Part shown: positions 26,019-37,274 of the stretch, in pieces
How positions within the stretch are numbered: position 1 is the stretch's first letter
Layout of the letters: each line of letters starts with the position of its first letter
Assembly: GCA_037783415.1 (NCBI GenBank)
Contig: JAZGTN010000087.1
Coordinates: 2,790,001 to 2,854,000 of the forward strand
Source of the DNA: Leptasterias polaris
Taxonomy: Eukaryota; Echinodermata; Asteroidea; Forcipulatida; Asteriidae
Direction of reading: 5' to 3'
Length of the DNA: 64,000 nt
The notes under the pieces: model-generated
Seen by the model: only the letters and a program-made list of their open reading frames with translations
Database searches by the model: none
Told to the model about the DNA's origin: nothing
Program-made: the position numbers and the translations under genes

Positions 26019-26328
26019 TAGACCTTTCCATTGTTGATAAACAAAGTGCTCCGGTTGGCATGGCCGGCCGAATGTTGGCAAAACATTCAATTGTGTTAAA
26101 CTATGTTGTTACCAAATTCAACATTTTCTGTAAAGATTCATGAACTGAAATACCTTTAATGATTGGTTGATTTGTTTCCAGCAAATTCAACCCTATATTT
26201 GAATATTTGTGTAACATTGCTACAAACTATGGCTGTCTGTTTTTGATTTGCAGTTATGGCTTTCCATAGTTTTCCAACCTTGGTTGGCAAAAACTCGGGC
26301 TGTGACGTTGCAATAGAAAGGTCTATAC
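26019..26328. mobile_element. MITE family 3-like (TATAGACCTTTC ends)
   Basis: Ends tatagacctttccattg and caatagaaaggtctata are inverted repeats; about 310 bp, no coding capacity. Confidence 0.8.
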
Positions 26329-27035
26329 CCAAGTGGTTTAGCCTTGGCCAGCTTATATGTTCAAAATATGACCTTATATCACAACTGCTGACTCTGTTAG
26401 ATCTTCTGCCACCATGTAGGTATTAATTCTCCTAAACTGTGCATTCTGCAAGATTCTGAACACATGTTTTCCAGAATTTTGGCGGAAAAAATGTCAGATT
26501 TTCAAAATTGAATTTCCTGTTGTTGATCGCTATAACAGCAATCTTTAGCAACTTAAGCAGGAAATAGGAACATTCTTTTTGAGGATATGGCTTGATATCA
26601 ATGAATCTCTTTTTCTTTTTTTCAATATTGTTCCTTTAATAATGGTGGATGTACAATATTATCTGTTTAATCACTTAACTGAAGATGAGTTTGATTTAAC
26701 TTAATTAGAAATGACAGTTGCGGATAACAGAAAGACTGGCTTGATCTTTGTGTGGGTGTGTGGGTGTGTGGGTGAGTAGGTATACACATTCAAACCGGGG
26801 ACCTATAACAAAAGAGGACAATAGGTCCACGGTTCGGGAAAGGTCCACGGTTGGAAAACGTGTACAAAACCAATGGGAGCTGTTGCAAAAAAGTCAGAGT
26901 ATAAACAAAAGAGGGACAAATAGGAGGTCCACGATTGCTGAATGCGCCGCAGCACCTTGTAAACCCATGCTACAAAAATCAGTCTCATAACTTAATAATT
27001 TCAACAACCTGTCTTTAAAAAAATGTCTCCTCCTT

Positions 27036-28333
27036 CATGCGCCTTTAGTGCCTGATTGGTAGATACATGCGCCTTGAGTACCTGATTGGTAGATACATGC
27101 GCCTTGAGTGCCTGATTGGTAGATACATGCGCCTTGAGTACCTGATTGGTAGATACATGTGCCTTGAGTACCTGATTGGTAGATACATGCGCCTTGAGTG
27201 CCTGATTGGTAGATACATGCGCCTTGAGTGCCTGATTGGTAGATACATGCGCCTTGAGTGCCTGATTGGTAGATACATGCGCCTTGAGTACCTGATTGGT
27301 AGATACATGCGCCTTGAGTACCTGATTGGTAGATACATGCGCCTTGAGTACCTGATTGGTAGATACATGCGCCTTGAGTACCTGATTGGTAGATACATGC
27401 GCCTTGAGTACCTGATTGGTAGATACATGCGCCTTGAGTACCTGATTGGTAGATACATGCGCCTTGAGTACCTGATTGGTAGATACATGCGCCTTGAGTA
27501 CCTGATTGGTAGATACATGCGCCTTGAGTGCCTGATTGGTAGATACATGCGCCTTGAGTACCTGATTGGTAGATACATGCGCCTTGAGTACCTGATTGGT
27601 AGATACATGCGCCTTGAGTACCTGATTGGTAGATACATGCGCCTTGAGTACCTGATTGGTAGATACATGCGCCTTGAGTACCTGATTGGTAGATACATGC
27701 GCCTTGAGTACCTGATTGGTAGATACATGCGCCTTGAGTACCTGATTGGTAGATACATGCGCCTTGAGTACCTGATTGGTAGATACATGCGCCTTGAGTA
27801 CCTGATTGGTAGATACATGTGCCTTGAGTACCTGATTGGTAGATACATGTGCCTTGAGTACCTGATTGGTAGATACATGTGCCTTGAGTACCTGATTGGT
27901 AGATACATGCGCCTTGAGTGCCTGATTGGTAGATACATGCGCCTTGAGTACCTGATTGGTAGATACATGTGCCTTGAGTGCCTGATTGGTAGATACATGC
28001 GCCTTGAGTGCCTGATTGGTAGATACATGCGCCTTGAGTACCTGATTGGTAGATACATGCGCCTTGAGTACCTGATTGGTAGATACATGCGCCTTGAGTG
28101 CCTGATTGGTAGATACATGCGCCTTGAGTACCTGATTGGTAGATACATGCGCCTTGAGTACCTGATTGGTAGATACATGCGCCTTGAGTGCCTGATTGGT
28201 AGATACATGCGCCTTGAGTGCCTGATTGGTAGATACATGCGCCTTGAATACCTGATTGGTAGATACATGCGCCTTGAGTACCTGATTGGTAGATACATGC
28301 GCCTTGAGTACCTGATTGGTAGATACATGCGCT
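27036..28333. repeat. 30-bp minisatellite, about 43 copies
   Basis: Head-to-tail units of 30 bp (gcgccttgagtacctgattg plus gtagatacat). Nearly all variation is two transitions: gagtA/gagtG, and C/T in atgCgcc. Because 30 is a multiple of three and the unit has no stop in the relevant frames, both strands carry open frames of over 400 codons. The repeat peptides (MRLEYLIGRY on plus, MYLPIRYSRR on minus) are not credible proteins: the variation is always amino-acid changing. Confidence 0.97.
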
Positions 28334-28860
28334 ATATAAGACTCCAGTATTGTATTATTATATTTCAGTGAAGAATGGTTTATGTTTTTTCAGTGATTTT
28401 GTGCACGTGCATGTTAGGCTTAATGCAGTTGCGGCAATCGAAATAAGCACCAGTGATATGTAGGGTGATATTTCAGGCAGAAACCATTTTCCGAAGGACA
28501 TGGTTCTGGTATAATTAGTAAGCTTTCATATTGAAGCTCCCTTGCCCCCCTTGATACTAACCATTCCTGTTTGCTGTCTCAAAAAAAATCACCTCTTATT
28601 CTGCAGCAACAACTCTAGCACTTTTTAAGCAACAGTGAATGCCCCTTTAATAACCTGTGGATGACCGCATTGAATCTGAATCATGCAGTGGATGTTTCCT
28701 GTATCTTCACTGAGTTAATTGACCTCTTTGTGGTAACATCTTGATAAAGTTAGAATGCATATTGTGTCTGGGGTCTATACTTAAAGGGATGGTACAACAT
28801 AAGAAACGACCTAATTACAACAAGTAATCTTTCTAGTCAATCTTGCGGGTACTCAGGGAG
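28334..28860. other. No gene recognised
   Basis: Non-coding; aaagggatggtac at 28783 recurs in complement near 3600 and 25208, suggesting a MITE end. Confidence 0.5.
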
Positions 28861-29158
28861 CTTTTGGCTATCGATTGGAGAACGGATTCATTTTAAACTT
28901 GCTTTTTTAAAATATAAATGCTTGAACAAAACTTCTCCAAGATATCTTTCTAATTTACTTTTATATTACACTTCTCCAAGCTTTCTTCGGTCCACACTTG
29001 ACATCATTCACTTGAATGTGTACCGTGCAAACAAAGTTCTTGGTAAAGCTTGCAGAGTAGCTGGACCAATGATTTTGAACAATCTTCCTCCTGTCATTAG
29101 GGAATCTAGTTTATCTGTATTTCATAAAGCTCTTAGCTACTTCACATCCGTATTCTGA
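28861..29158 (+). pseudogene. Non-LTR retrotransposon C-terminal fragment
   Basis: From 28922: SPRYLSNLLLYYTSPSFL, then YRANKVLGKACRVAGPMILN, then NLPPVIRESSLSVFHKAL and a stop. This is the usual end of the RT polyprotein (grooved WNxLP-like block). The start is truncated. Confidence 0.75.
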
Positions 29159-30004
29159 AAATTTTTCCATGCCTACCCGCAGCATTATTTTCTTAACTTT
29201 TTGGAACTTCTTGGGTAATCGTTTTTCTTTTAAAATATCATTGCCACAGTGAAACCCCACAAGGGAAAGACAACAAAGGTTGTCGTAAGTAGTTCCAGGA
29301 TTTGATGTTGTCATGTGAGAACATTGATAAGGCACTCGCCATGGTTCGCAGAATCTTGGCTGTGATAATCTACCATGGTACGCTGGAATCTCAGAATACT
29401 CGAACTTGCCTCCAGTTGAGCCAAATATTATGACGAACATTGTTGGCACCCTTTCCATTCTTGTTAACCACATTTGTACAACATTAAGACAAAGGTCTAG
29501 CAAGTTGGGGGGGTGGGTATAATGACCCCTGGAAAGGGCTCTTACAAGGCATGTTGTCCAGAACCTGTTGTGTCTCTTTGTTTTGGTGAAACAATATCAC
29601 GGTGTAGGCCTGTGCATGCTAATACACTGGAAAATCACGGTGGATATATTCATCAACAAAATTGAGGAAAATCCAAAGTTTTTGTGGGCATGTCTGCCAT
29701 AAGTCTGTCCAAAAAGAGTTTGCGGAAAAACATGTCATCCAATGTGAAGTGGTTAAGAATAAGATCACCTCTAACCATATACTAAATCTATTATGTGTGT
29801 TATGATCTTCATGAAGTAGCATCATTTTTATTGTAAGGTTATTTAAATGTTTTTAACCAATTTGTAAATCTCTTCCTCCAGTAGAGAAGTAGGGTAAACT
29901 GTTCAAAACATCGAGACCAAACCATTTTAATATGTAGTCGTAGTTATTGCATCAGAGATAAAGAAAAATTATTTGGTTTTACCAAACGCCAATGTGAGAT
30001 AACC
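29159..30004. other. No gene recognised
   Basis: A 130-codon minus-strand open frame (29503-29111) is Cys-rich in part but overlaps the RT fragment and has no recognisable domain. Confidence 0.45.
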
Positions 30005-30150
30005 TTCAAACTTTACTTGTAGTTAGACTTTAACCTGTAGAATTTGTCTTGGGGGTCGAACAAAGACAAATTTACTAGAGCGGGATTTGAACCTGTGACC
30101 TCCGGATTAACATACCGGCGCTCTACCAACTGAGCCATGAATTCGGATAT
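30005..30150 (-). mobile_element. SINE family B copy
   Basis: Minus-strand head: ggctcagttggtagagcgcc, then an anticodon-like loop and ggttcaaatcccgc (B-box). The head looks like a tRNA but has a mismatched anticodon stem, is flanked by the family tail, and recurs elsewhere, so I call it a SINE. Confidence 0.75.
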
Positions 30151-30924
30151 GATTCCTGTGTAAGAAATAGTATGTAAATCTTGACCTCTTAAAAAAAGTA
30201 ACAATGACATCAATATTGACAGCGCCCTCTGTTGTCAAGTGACAAACACAGAAGCTCTATAGTTGTTGTTTTGTTTTGTTTTTATGTGGGCGGAATTCTT
30301 CCTGCATCTCTTCTTTTTTTTTGAGAGAGAGAGGCGGTCTGGATTGTTAAAACCACATGGATTTCATTTCCATCAGAAATGACCGGCAGGATTTCCACTA
30401 GACGACCACACCATTGATCTTGACCAAAACCATTTGAACCTTGATAACCTCAACCTGTTATTTTGACCGTACGGACAGGGCATGAACTGACCAATGATTC
30501 GGTCACTTCCCCCCCATAAATACGATATTCAGGGTGTAACCGTCCTAAGTCAAGTTTAAACTAAAACATCTCCAGGTATTGTTGATGGCGGAAAGTGACT
30601 GACAAAGGTGCACCTTGTACTTGTACCTGTAGGGCTCATTGTCATTACAGAACTCATGCAGCTGTTGTCAAGCTGGAAATGAAGCTCTGATTTTCTTGGG
30701 AAAATGAGAGGGGCACAAATGAAAAGCACCACATGAAACATGGGGGGGGGGGGGGGGGGTGGGGTATGGGTAGGTTTGTATGGAATGAACTCTTCCAAAA
30801 GCCAATGCTGTCCACCCATATAATGGTAATAACAACACACAGTTCTTATATAGCGCTTTATTACACCTGAAGGTATGCACAACATTCCCACCGAGTGAAA
30901 ATATAAATTTTCACAGATTTTGTC
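30151..30924. other. No gene recognised
   Basis: Non-coding; G-run at 30741-30758; SINE-like end ttatatagcgctttattaca near 30846. Confidence 0.5.
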
Positions 30925-31070
30925 AAGTAATGAACCACAAGGGAAACTGACTGGGTAAATTTTGTCATTTACTTGGGGTTGAACAAGGAATAAAACGACT
31001 AAAAGTGGAATTTTAACCTGCGACCTCCAGATTAATGTGCTGGCGCTCTTCCAACTGAACCATCTAACTT
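30925..31070 (-). mobile_element. SINE family B copy
   Basis: Shares aagggaaactgactgggtaa, gggttgaac and the tRNA-like head complement (ctggcgctcttccaactgaa) with the other family B copies. Confidence 0.75.
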
Positions 31071-32069
31071 TTCCAATTTTAACTAATATAACATAAAGAT
31101 TGTCATGCTGGAAAAGCTTCCCTTGAAATATCTTTGCTTGAAATGCTATAATTTTTGATTTTTTTTTTTTTTTATATTAGTTTTGATCTGCAGATACTGG
31201 TCTTTGACAATTGTCAATGTTGGGTGCATGCTTTTTTGGGTGCATTGGATTTTAAAGAGTAAATTCATACCGATCCTCAAGTTATTAATAAACACACACC
31301 ATACAACCAACCTGTTAGAATTGTGTTCAATTAGGTGGTTTTATTTCCAACTAAACTGCAACAAAATTGTTGATATTGTTGCATAGATCCTGAAATTGCT
31401 TGTTTCAGTTTAGCTCAAAAAGGTTTGGGCGTTTGTGTTCTTGATGTTAATGTATTACATCGCAGGACACTTGATGCCTTTAAGAGTTGAGTGTACAACT
31501 GGTAAGCGTCAATGTTAACCTATTGCGTCTGTTCTTGGTGTCATACTAAGTCTTATATCTGTCCTGAGAGTCACCAGTAGTGACAATAGTCAGCTGGGTT
31601 GAATGGTTGAAAGAGCAGATGCAACAGAGTTGTGATGGTTTGGGCATAAACAGATTGATTGTCGAGAGGGTGACCATTATGCTGTCAGAAGTCCCCTCAT
31701 GTTGATGCGTCATGGAGCCACCCTGTCCCCAGCTCTATCAAGTAAAGTGTTTAAGATATTCGGCCTGTTAGAAGCTTCAAATAACTTTTTTAAGTGGTGT
31801 AATTATTGCATCAAGAAGCAGTCAATATGATTTAGTATTGCAATTGTAACAGGCAACCTGTTCCAGGTAATCTTTAAGAAGAAAAACACATTGCATTTCA
31901 ACTAAAAAACTTTAGGGGGACATAGCAAGAGACCATTACAAAAATATTCCTTGTGCTGTTGAAGTGTTCCTTTGTCATGGAACAGGTGGTTGCCTCTGAG
32001 TCGCCTAGATAAATTGCCTCATGTTATTAGGCCCTTACACCAAAGCATGATAATGCATGTATATGGGTG
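31071..32069. other. No gene recognised
   Basis: Non-coding; a short MITE family 1 relic (gatactggtctttgacaatt) at 31192-31211. Confidence 0.5.
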
Positions 32070-32370
32070 GCATAGGTGGCTAGTGCCTGAAGCGCTCACC
32101 CCTCATCACTGTGGCCTGGGTTCGATTCCTGACTAGGGCCATATGTAAGTAGAGTTCTCTCCTGTGCCATCAAGGTTTTCCTCCTGGCCCTCCAGAAAAA
32201 TCAAACACTTTCGACCTGTGGCTGTGTTTCATGGTCATATATGGGTTGATGTGGCTGACTGCTGAAGGCCCCCTTGAAGCCTGCGACTCAAACACACATA
32301 GCCACATCCTTCACAATTTAGCTACTCAGCTGCGAGTAAGGATGATCAGCCTCCTCAATTATTTATATTC
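32070..32370 (+). mobile_element. SINE family C, with tRNA-like head
   Basis: Head with ggtggctagtgcctgaagcg and B-box gggttcgattcc, then the tail shared with 24925-25175 (ttctctcctgtgcc, caaacactttcgacctgtgg). Confidence 0.7.
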
Positions 32371-32617
32371 CCATAAACAGTGTAGTGGGCATTTTAGGCA
32401 ATGCAGCATTCACAATCCTACCACAATTTGTGTGTGTACTTTTACTACCAAAATGGCGAGTGTGCAAATCAGTGCAAAGGGTCAATACTGAGTTTGAATT
32501 CCACCTGAGCTGCCTGTAGTTTTGCTTTCCTCTACAGCTCAGGAAGCATCGAGTACACGTTGCTTAACACAAAACCATACCGTTCAAATAACTTTTCTGG
32601 CTTGTTTGAAATGCCTG

Positions 32618-32779
32618 CGGTCGATTTCACCAAACTCTTCCTAACTTAGGACTAGTCCTAGGCAATGCTAAGAGATAGGACTAGTCCTAAGTTAGGATGA
32701 GTAACTTAAGACTAGTCCTATCTCTTAGCATTGCCTAGGACTAGTCCTAAGTTAGGAAGAGTTTGGTGAAATCGACCCC
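32618..32779. mobile_element. Long near-perfect inverted-repeat MITE (fold-back)
   Basis: Two arms of about 75 bp, opening ggtcgatttcaccaaactct and closing with its complement, separated by a few bases near 32700. The arms contain repeated aggactagtccta palindromes. Can fold into one long hairpin. Confidence 0.9.
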
Positions 32780-32789
32780 TGTTCATTGT

Positions 32790-34540
32790 TTATATATCAC
32801 ATTTCAGATGCAGATCCAGGGGATTCGAACCCTTCCATGCTCTTGACAATCCAACAAAAAAGGCTTTTGATCTGTGCAAATGACATCCAAGTTCACTAAT
32901 CAGTTTTTTCTCTCCTTGTATCTGAAGAAGCAGATGTAAAGATATTTCAGCTGGTTGACCTGTATCAAGAATTAACTAGATTACCGTGATTTTATATTAT
33001 TTTTCAAGAAAGCAGATGACAATATGTATGGATTTGTTTCATTCATTTATAAGAATTATTCCAGGTACACTGTGTATCTCTTCTCTTCTAGGAAGATGTG
33101 GCTCTAGAAAGAGTAGTTTGTTCTCAGCAGTTCCAGTGCTAACCTTTAGTTTAAATTATGCTATGTGGTCTGTGTTTCTCTCTAATGCTTCTGGTCAATT
33201 GACTGGTCAAATGTAGTCAATGGGCCAATAAAAACGTCTCATTTTCTTTAAATTCTCTACATATATAGTAATGTGCAATAATTAATTGTTATCTTACTGA
33301 TGGGCATATTGGCAAAAACCTACAATTTCAAACCATGCAGTAAATTAACTATGCATGTGATCACAAACTTCTAAGCTGTCCAGTTAATTACCTCTTTCGT
33401 TAAGCGCCAAAGAATCCAGAAACGCTCTGTTGTGTGTGCGAGGCAGTTTCCCCTTTGTTTATTGCAATTGAAGTGTTGTTTATTTTTAATTAATTACTTG
33501 TATTTAGATGGAATTAAGGTTTTCATTTATTCCACATCATTAGTTGACATTAGTTGTATTTATAATTATATTCTAGAGATTGTTAATGCAAGTACATTAG
33601 AGTAACATAATCAGTCAGGTGGAAAAATGAACTGAATGTTTCTTTTATACTAATAGAACCCAGAAGACTTATCGTGGACGGGTAAGGGTTAACCCTGGTG
33701 TTTTGGGTTCACATAGCAAGCACCCTTCGTTACAGGTTTCCTCAGGCTTGTGAGCTACAGTGATTAAGTTCACTTATGAGGCACCCTTGGTTTCATGACC
33801 AGAACTATATACTAATACAAATAATAATGTAATTTTGGTTGGTATAAGGTTTGCAACAGCCATTCTGTTTTCATAACTCTTTTGTTCCAATTATAGAAGT
33901 TCCTCAATGATTTTGTTAATATTGTATAAAATTTGCAATTGCAATTAGTATGAAACCAGTCGTAGGTGTCTAATGATACTAGATAGGGTGGAGTTGAGTG
34001 CAAGAGTTTGCTTTAATAATTGTAGTTTTCCTGTTGTTTTCTTGTCTTTGCTGCAGCTCCCGGTGATGCAGAAGTGATGGGTAATCCACATGCTCTCATG
34101 GAGAAAAGACTGGGCCTGCTTTGATGACTCCATCAACATTCTCTTAGTTAGAATTAATCAACTTCATTTATTATTTTCAAGAAGTGGGGGGGGGGTAATT
34201 TTTTTTTAGAGGATGCCACAATTTTTCCTAGTGCACTTTACTTTTTCCATCATGCCTGTTGGTTATAGCCATAATGTATCTCAACAACGAGGGCGCCCTT
34301 AATACTTTATGGACTAGTTCCAAGTAGCACATCATTTGATAGAAACTGAAATGGTACATTTAGACTTTGCTCATAACAAAAAAGGGGTAAATCACAAGAT
34401 AGCCAGTAAATAACTTTTGTTTTTAATATGATAAATAGCTGTGTTTACAGACATTTTACTTTAGGTATACACTATAAATCTCAGAGACAAAAATAAAAGA
34501 TAAAATCGAGAGAACAGTTACTTGGTGGTTTCGGATTAAG
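32790..34540. other. No gene recognised
   Basis: Non-coding and AT-rich. A 24-nt exon-like block at 34058-34081 (ctgcag before, gtaatc after) is too short to support. Confidence 0.5.
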
Positions 34541-35067
34541 TTTATTGCAAACACTGTGCTTATTAAAAGTACACACTTTACAATACAAATGCATCATTTT
34601 AATTATACTGCTAATGTTTCCATAAAATATCTGGCAGTCAGGCCACAACTTCAAAAGTTTTCTTGCTGGTGTTTCATTTTGTTCTATTAATAATGATTGT
34701 TATTACATTTAATTGGTCCATTTCTATCTACCTGATCTACGAAGGTAGTTTGGCTTGGAAAAAATTGAATCCATCAAACGGTATTAGTCAGTTGTAACGT
34801 CCAATTACATGTCATAATGAATTTGTTTGGCTGTGCAATGCAGATTCTGTTACATTTGTACAGAACTGGAATTCAGAGAATTTTCAAGGTGTTTGTAAAA
34901 TGCATTGAGGGATCTGTAATCCAGAACGCGCTATATAATGTAACCATTACTGAAAGAGAATTGGGCTGGTCCCTTAAATACATATACTATAAGAATTGTA
35001 AGTATATAAGGAACATTGGTCTACTTTTTTAAATACTAACTAGTTATCAAATTCATATGTTACAACA

Positions 35068-35204
35068 GACCCCTTGCATACGGCATCGCTGTTGAGGACA
35101 AACAATTGAAACACCATGCTCAACTATCGGCCATTGAGAAGTCTTCCTTTGACCAAAGTGAGGGCGCTGTTTGAGCTTGTGGTGTCTTATTCAAGAGGTC
35201 TATA
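35068..35204. mobile_element. Short MITE with AGACC ends
   Basis: Left cagaccccttgcatacgg, right ttcaagaggtctatatag; internal ctttgaccaaagtgagggcg. Related piece near 23234. Confidence 0.55.
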
Positions 35205-36417
35205 TAGCACTTCACACAAAAATCCAATATAACACTCAATAGTTACAGCGTCAAACTAAAGCTATTTTCATTCTCACTTAACACAAATCTTAGATATACC
35301 TCTATAAAAAAAAAAAACGAAAAAAGATTTCAAAACAAATTTACACATAATTTTTCGTATAAAAATACTCTTAATAATTGTAAACACATTTTGAGAAAAT
35401 ATAGACATAATCTGCGTGCTAAACAACTGCTTTATACAATCAAATAAGTCAACTGGAAACACTTGCGTTCAATCTTTGAAAGTCAAGAATTGTAAAGAAA
35501 GAGGACTATGCCTAAGTAATGGTCATAATAATGACAGATTTGTTCTGCGCATTACATAATAATTTTTTTTAAATTTAAAATAAAATAATAAAAGATGTTC
35601 TTGCAGCAAGTGACTGTTTTAAAAACCTGGCTATTTGGCAGTTACAGGTTGAACATGGCTTCTGACTGGCACCCCCCCCCCCCCAAGATATTGACAAAAG
35701 TCAATTATTATTACTATTTTGTATCTGATCCCTGTTGCAGTTTCTGTCATAGGGGAGGTCAAGTGTGCTGAACCCAAGTATAGACCATGCTTCCTGCAGG
35801 CACAAAATATTCACAGCCAAATGGTAGAAAACATGAAATGAAGAAAGTATTGTCTAAAGGGACCACATTTCATTAACATTATAAGATTTCATGTTTAGTA
35901 TCTAACCTATCAAAAGTTGCCCTGGTCTACACAATGTCACTCGTTTTGTAACAAGGTGACCAACAAGAATTACACTCCAATGCAACACTATATGTACTTT
36001 GCAGTACTAATTTAAAAACATTATCATATAACATTCATGATGTTCATGCTTTTGGAAGTACATAAATATATGCATGTGTAACACATTTGTTTTATACCTA
36101 CATGTATAATCCAGTTGGTAAGTGTGATTATTCACTTTAAACCATGCCCACTTTACACAGTTTACCTCAATTCCATATATATATATTTTTTTTCTTAGAG
36201 GATTTATTTAAGAAACTTGCCTTGCCTGCTCACATATATTGATTTCACACATCAACTATCACATGTTCAGGGAAATCGGACCAGAGTTCTGACTTAATGC
36301 ATGCCAAAACCAGGGGTGAGATTGTATGAGAAAGAAAAATTTTAATTATTGGATAACTACCCTCTTGGTCTGGAGGTAAACCTGCCTGAATAAATAGGAT
36401 GTTATATTTCAGAGGTT

Positions 36418-36758
36418 TATAGACCATGTGACCTGTGACATCACATGTTTACAAAAGAGCCACAGAGCCTGGACTTCCTGCAGGCACAGTTTGTACACAG
36501 CTCAATGGAAGAAAACAACAAATCTTATGTTTTATGGTGATTGCACTGTCTGAATTGTCTCAACTTTTGATATGAAGAAAGGGGGGACATCTCAAAAGCT
36601 GTACAGCTGTTGCTTTTGTAAATTTTGAATTTATGTGAAAATTATGACACCAAATGTAAATTTTCCCATATAGCCTGTGTAGTATCTTGCCAGTCAGGAA
36701 ACGCTTTAGAATGTACAAGGTCACCACTCTGTAAACAAATGTAACATGGTCTATAGAC
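36418..36758. mobile_element. MITE family 4 (TATAGACCATG ends)
   Basis: Inverted ends tatagaccatgtgacc and acatggtctata, with inner tcacatgtttaca / tgtaaacaaatg also inverted; about 340 bp. Downstream of ATP7. Fragments at 18009 and 35782. Confidence 0.75.
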
Positions 36759-37048
36759 TCTTTGCATAGCCACTAAAATAGAATTGTATAGGTTTGATCA
36801 GAGCAAGAGCCGCGTCTTTCGTCTGTGATGGCGAGTTTGCCTCTTACAAGAAAATCTCAAGGTCAAAGGAGGTCAATGAGAAATCCTATACTCGGGGAAA
36901 AAAAACCTGTGCAACCTTTTTGAACTCTCTACATTGTAACAAATCTGGTTTCTTTGTGGCCAGGAGGTATTTGCTTGCCATGTTTAAGGATTTATATTTT
37001 TTACTGATCAAGAAAATGGCCCAAGTTTTAATTGAATCTCACAACTCG

Positions 37049-37274
37049 TTACTCTTCCTCGTCTGACTCGCTCAAGAGATGCACGCTCATTCCCTTGTCC
37101 TTCTGAGCTGGTTTGTTCTTTGTGAGTAGTCGCTTCAGCATACTCTGCGAGGCTATCTCGTCCATCTCCAAATCCCTCTTGTGAGTCTTGGGGTTTCCAA
37201 TGTACATCCCTGAGTTGCTCCGAATACTGGGCATGTCTTTCTCTGCCATTTTTTCATAATCAGGTTTCCGATAA
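37049..37274 (-). CDS. ATP7: ATP7 coding exon 20: cytosolic tail and stop
   Basis: Residues 1419-1493. YRKPDYEKM continues the tail after the last helix as in vertebrates (YRKPTYES). The tail ends with [10 protein letters not shown] and TAA at 37051-37049. A double leucine next to an acidic cluster recalls the trafficking leucines of the mammalian tail, but there is no acidic residue at the usual -4 position. The intron before it is the longest in the 3-prime half (2.8 kb). Confidence 0.93.

Larger units (their letters stand above)
34541..37048 (-). other. ATP7: ATP7 3-prime UTR / downstream region (end undefined)
   Basis: Downstream of the stop there is AT-rich sequence with no gene. Minus-strand AATAAA hexamers occur at 36208-36203 and 34546-34541, but neither can be confirmed as the real poly(A) site. 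The region also contains MITE copies at about 35068-35204 and 36418-36758. Confidence 0.3.

Noticed and set aside
27045..28371. Open frames of 427 and 434 codons on opposite strands
   Set aside because: They are products of the 30-bp minisatellite; variation always changes residues and there is no start context, signal or domain.
29111..29503. 130-codon Cys-containing minus-strand open frame
   Set aside because: Overlaps an RT fragment on the other strand; no recognisable family or splice sites.
30070..30142. Functional tRNA gene on the minus strand
   Set aside because: Mismatched anticodon stem, attached SINE tail and three relatives in the window.
30668..30891. Proline-rich open frames
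   Set aside because: Created by the poly(G) tract at 30741-30758.
34058..34081. 24-nt microexon
   Set aside because: Too short to support without transcript data; no partner exons.
36794..37066. 90-codon plus-strand open frame
   Set aside because: Antisense to the ATP7 last exon and 3-prime UTR; no features.
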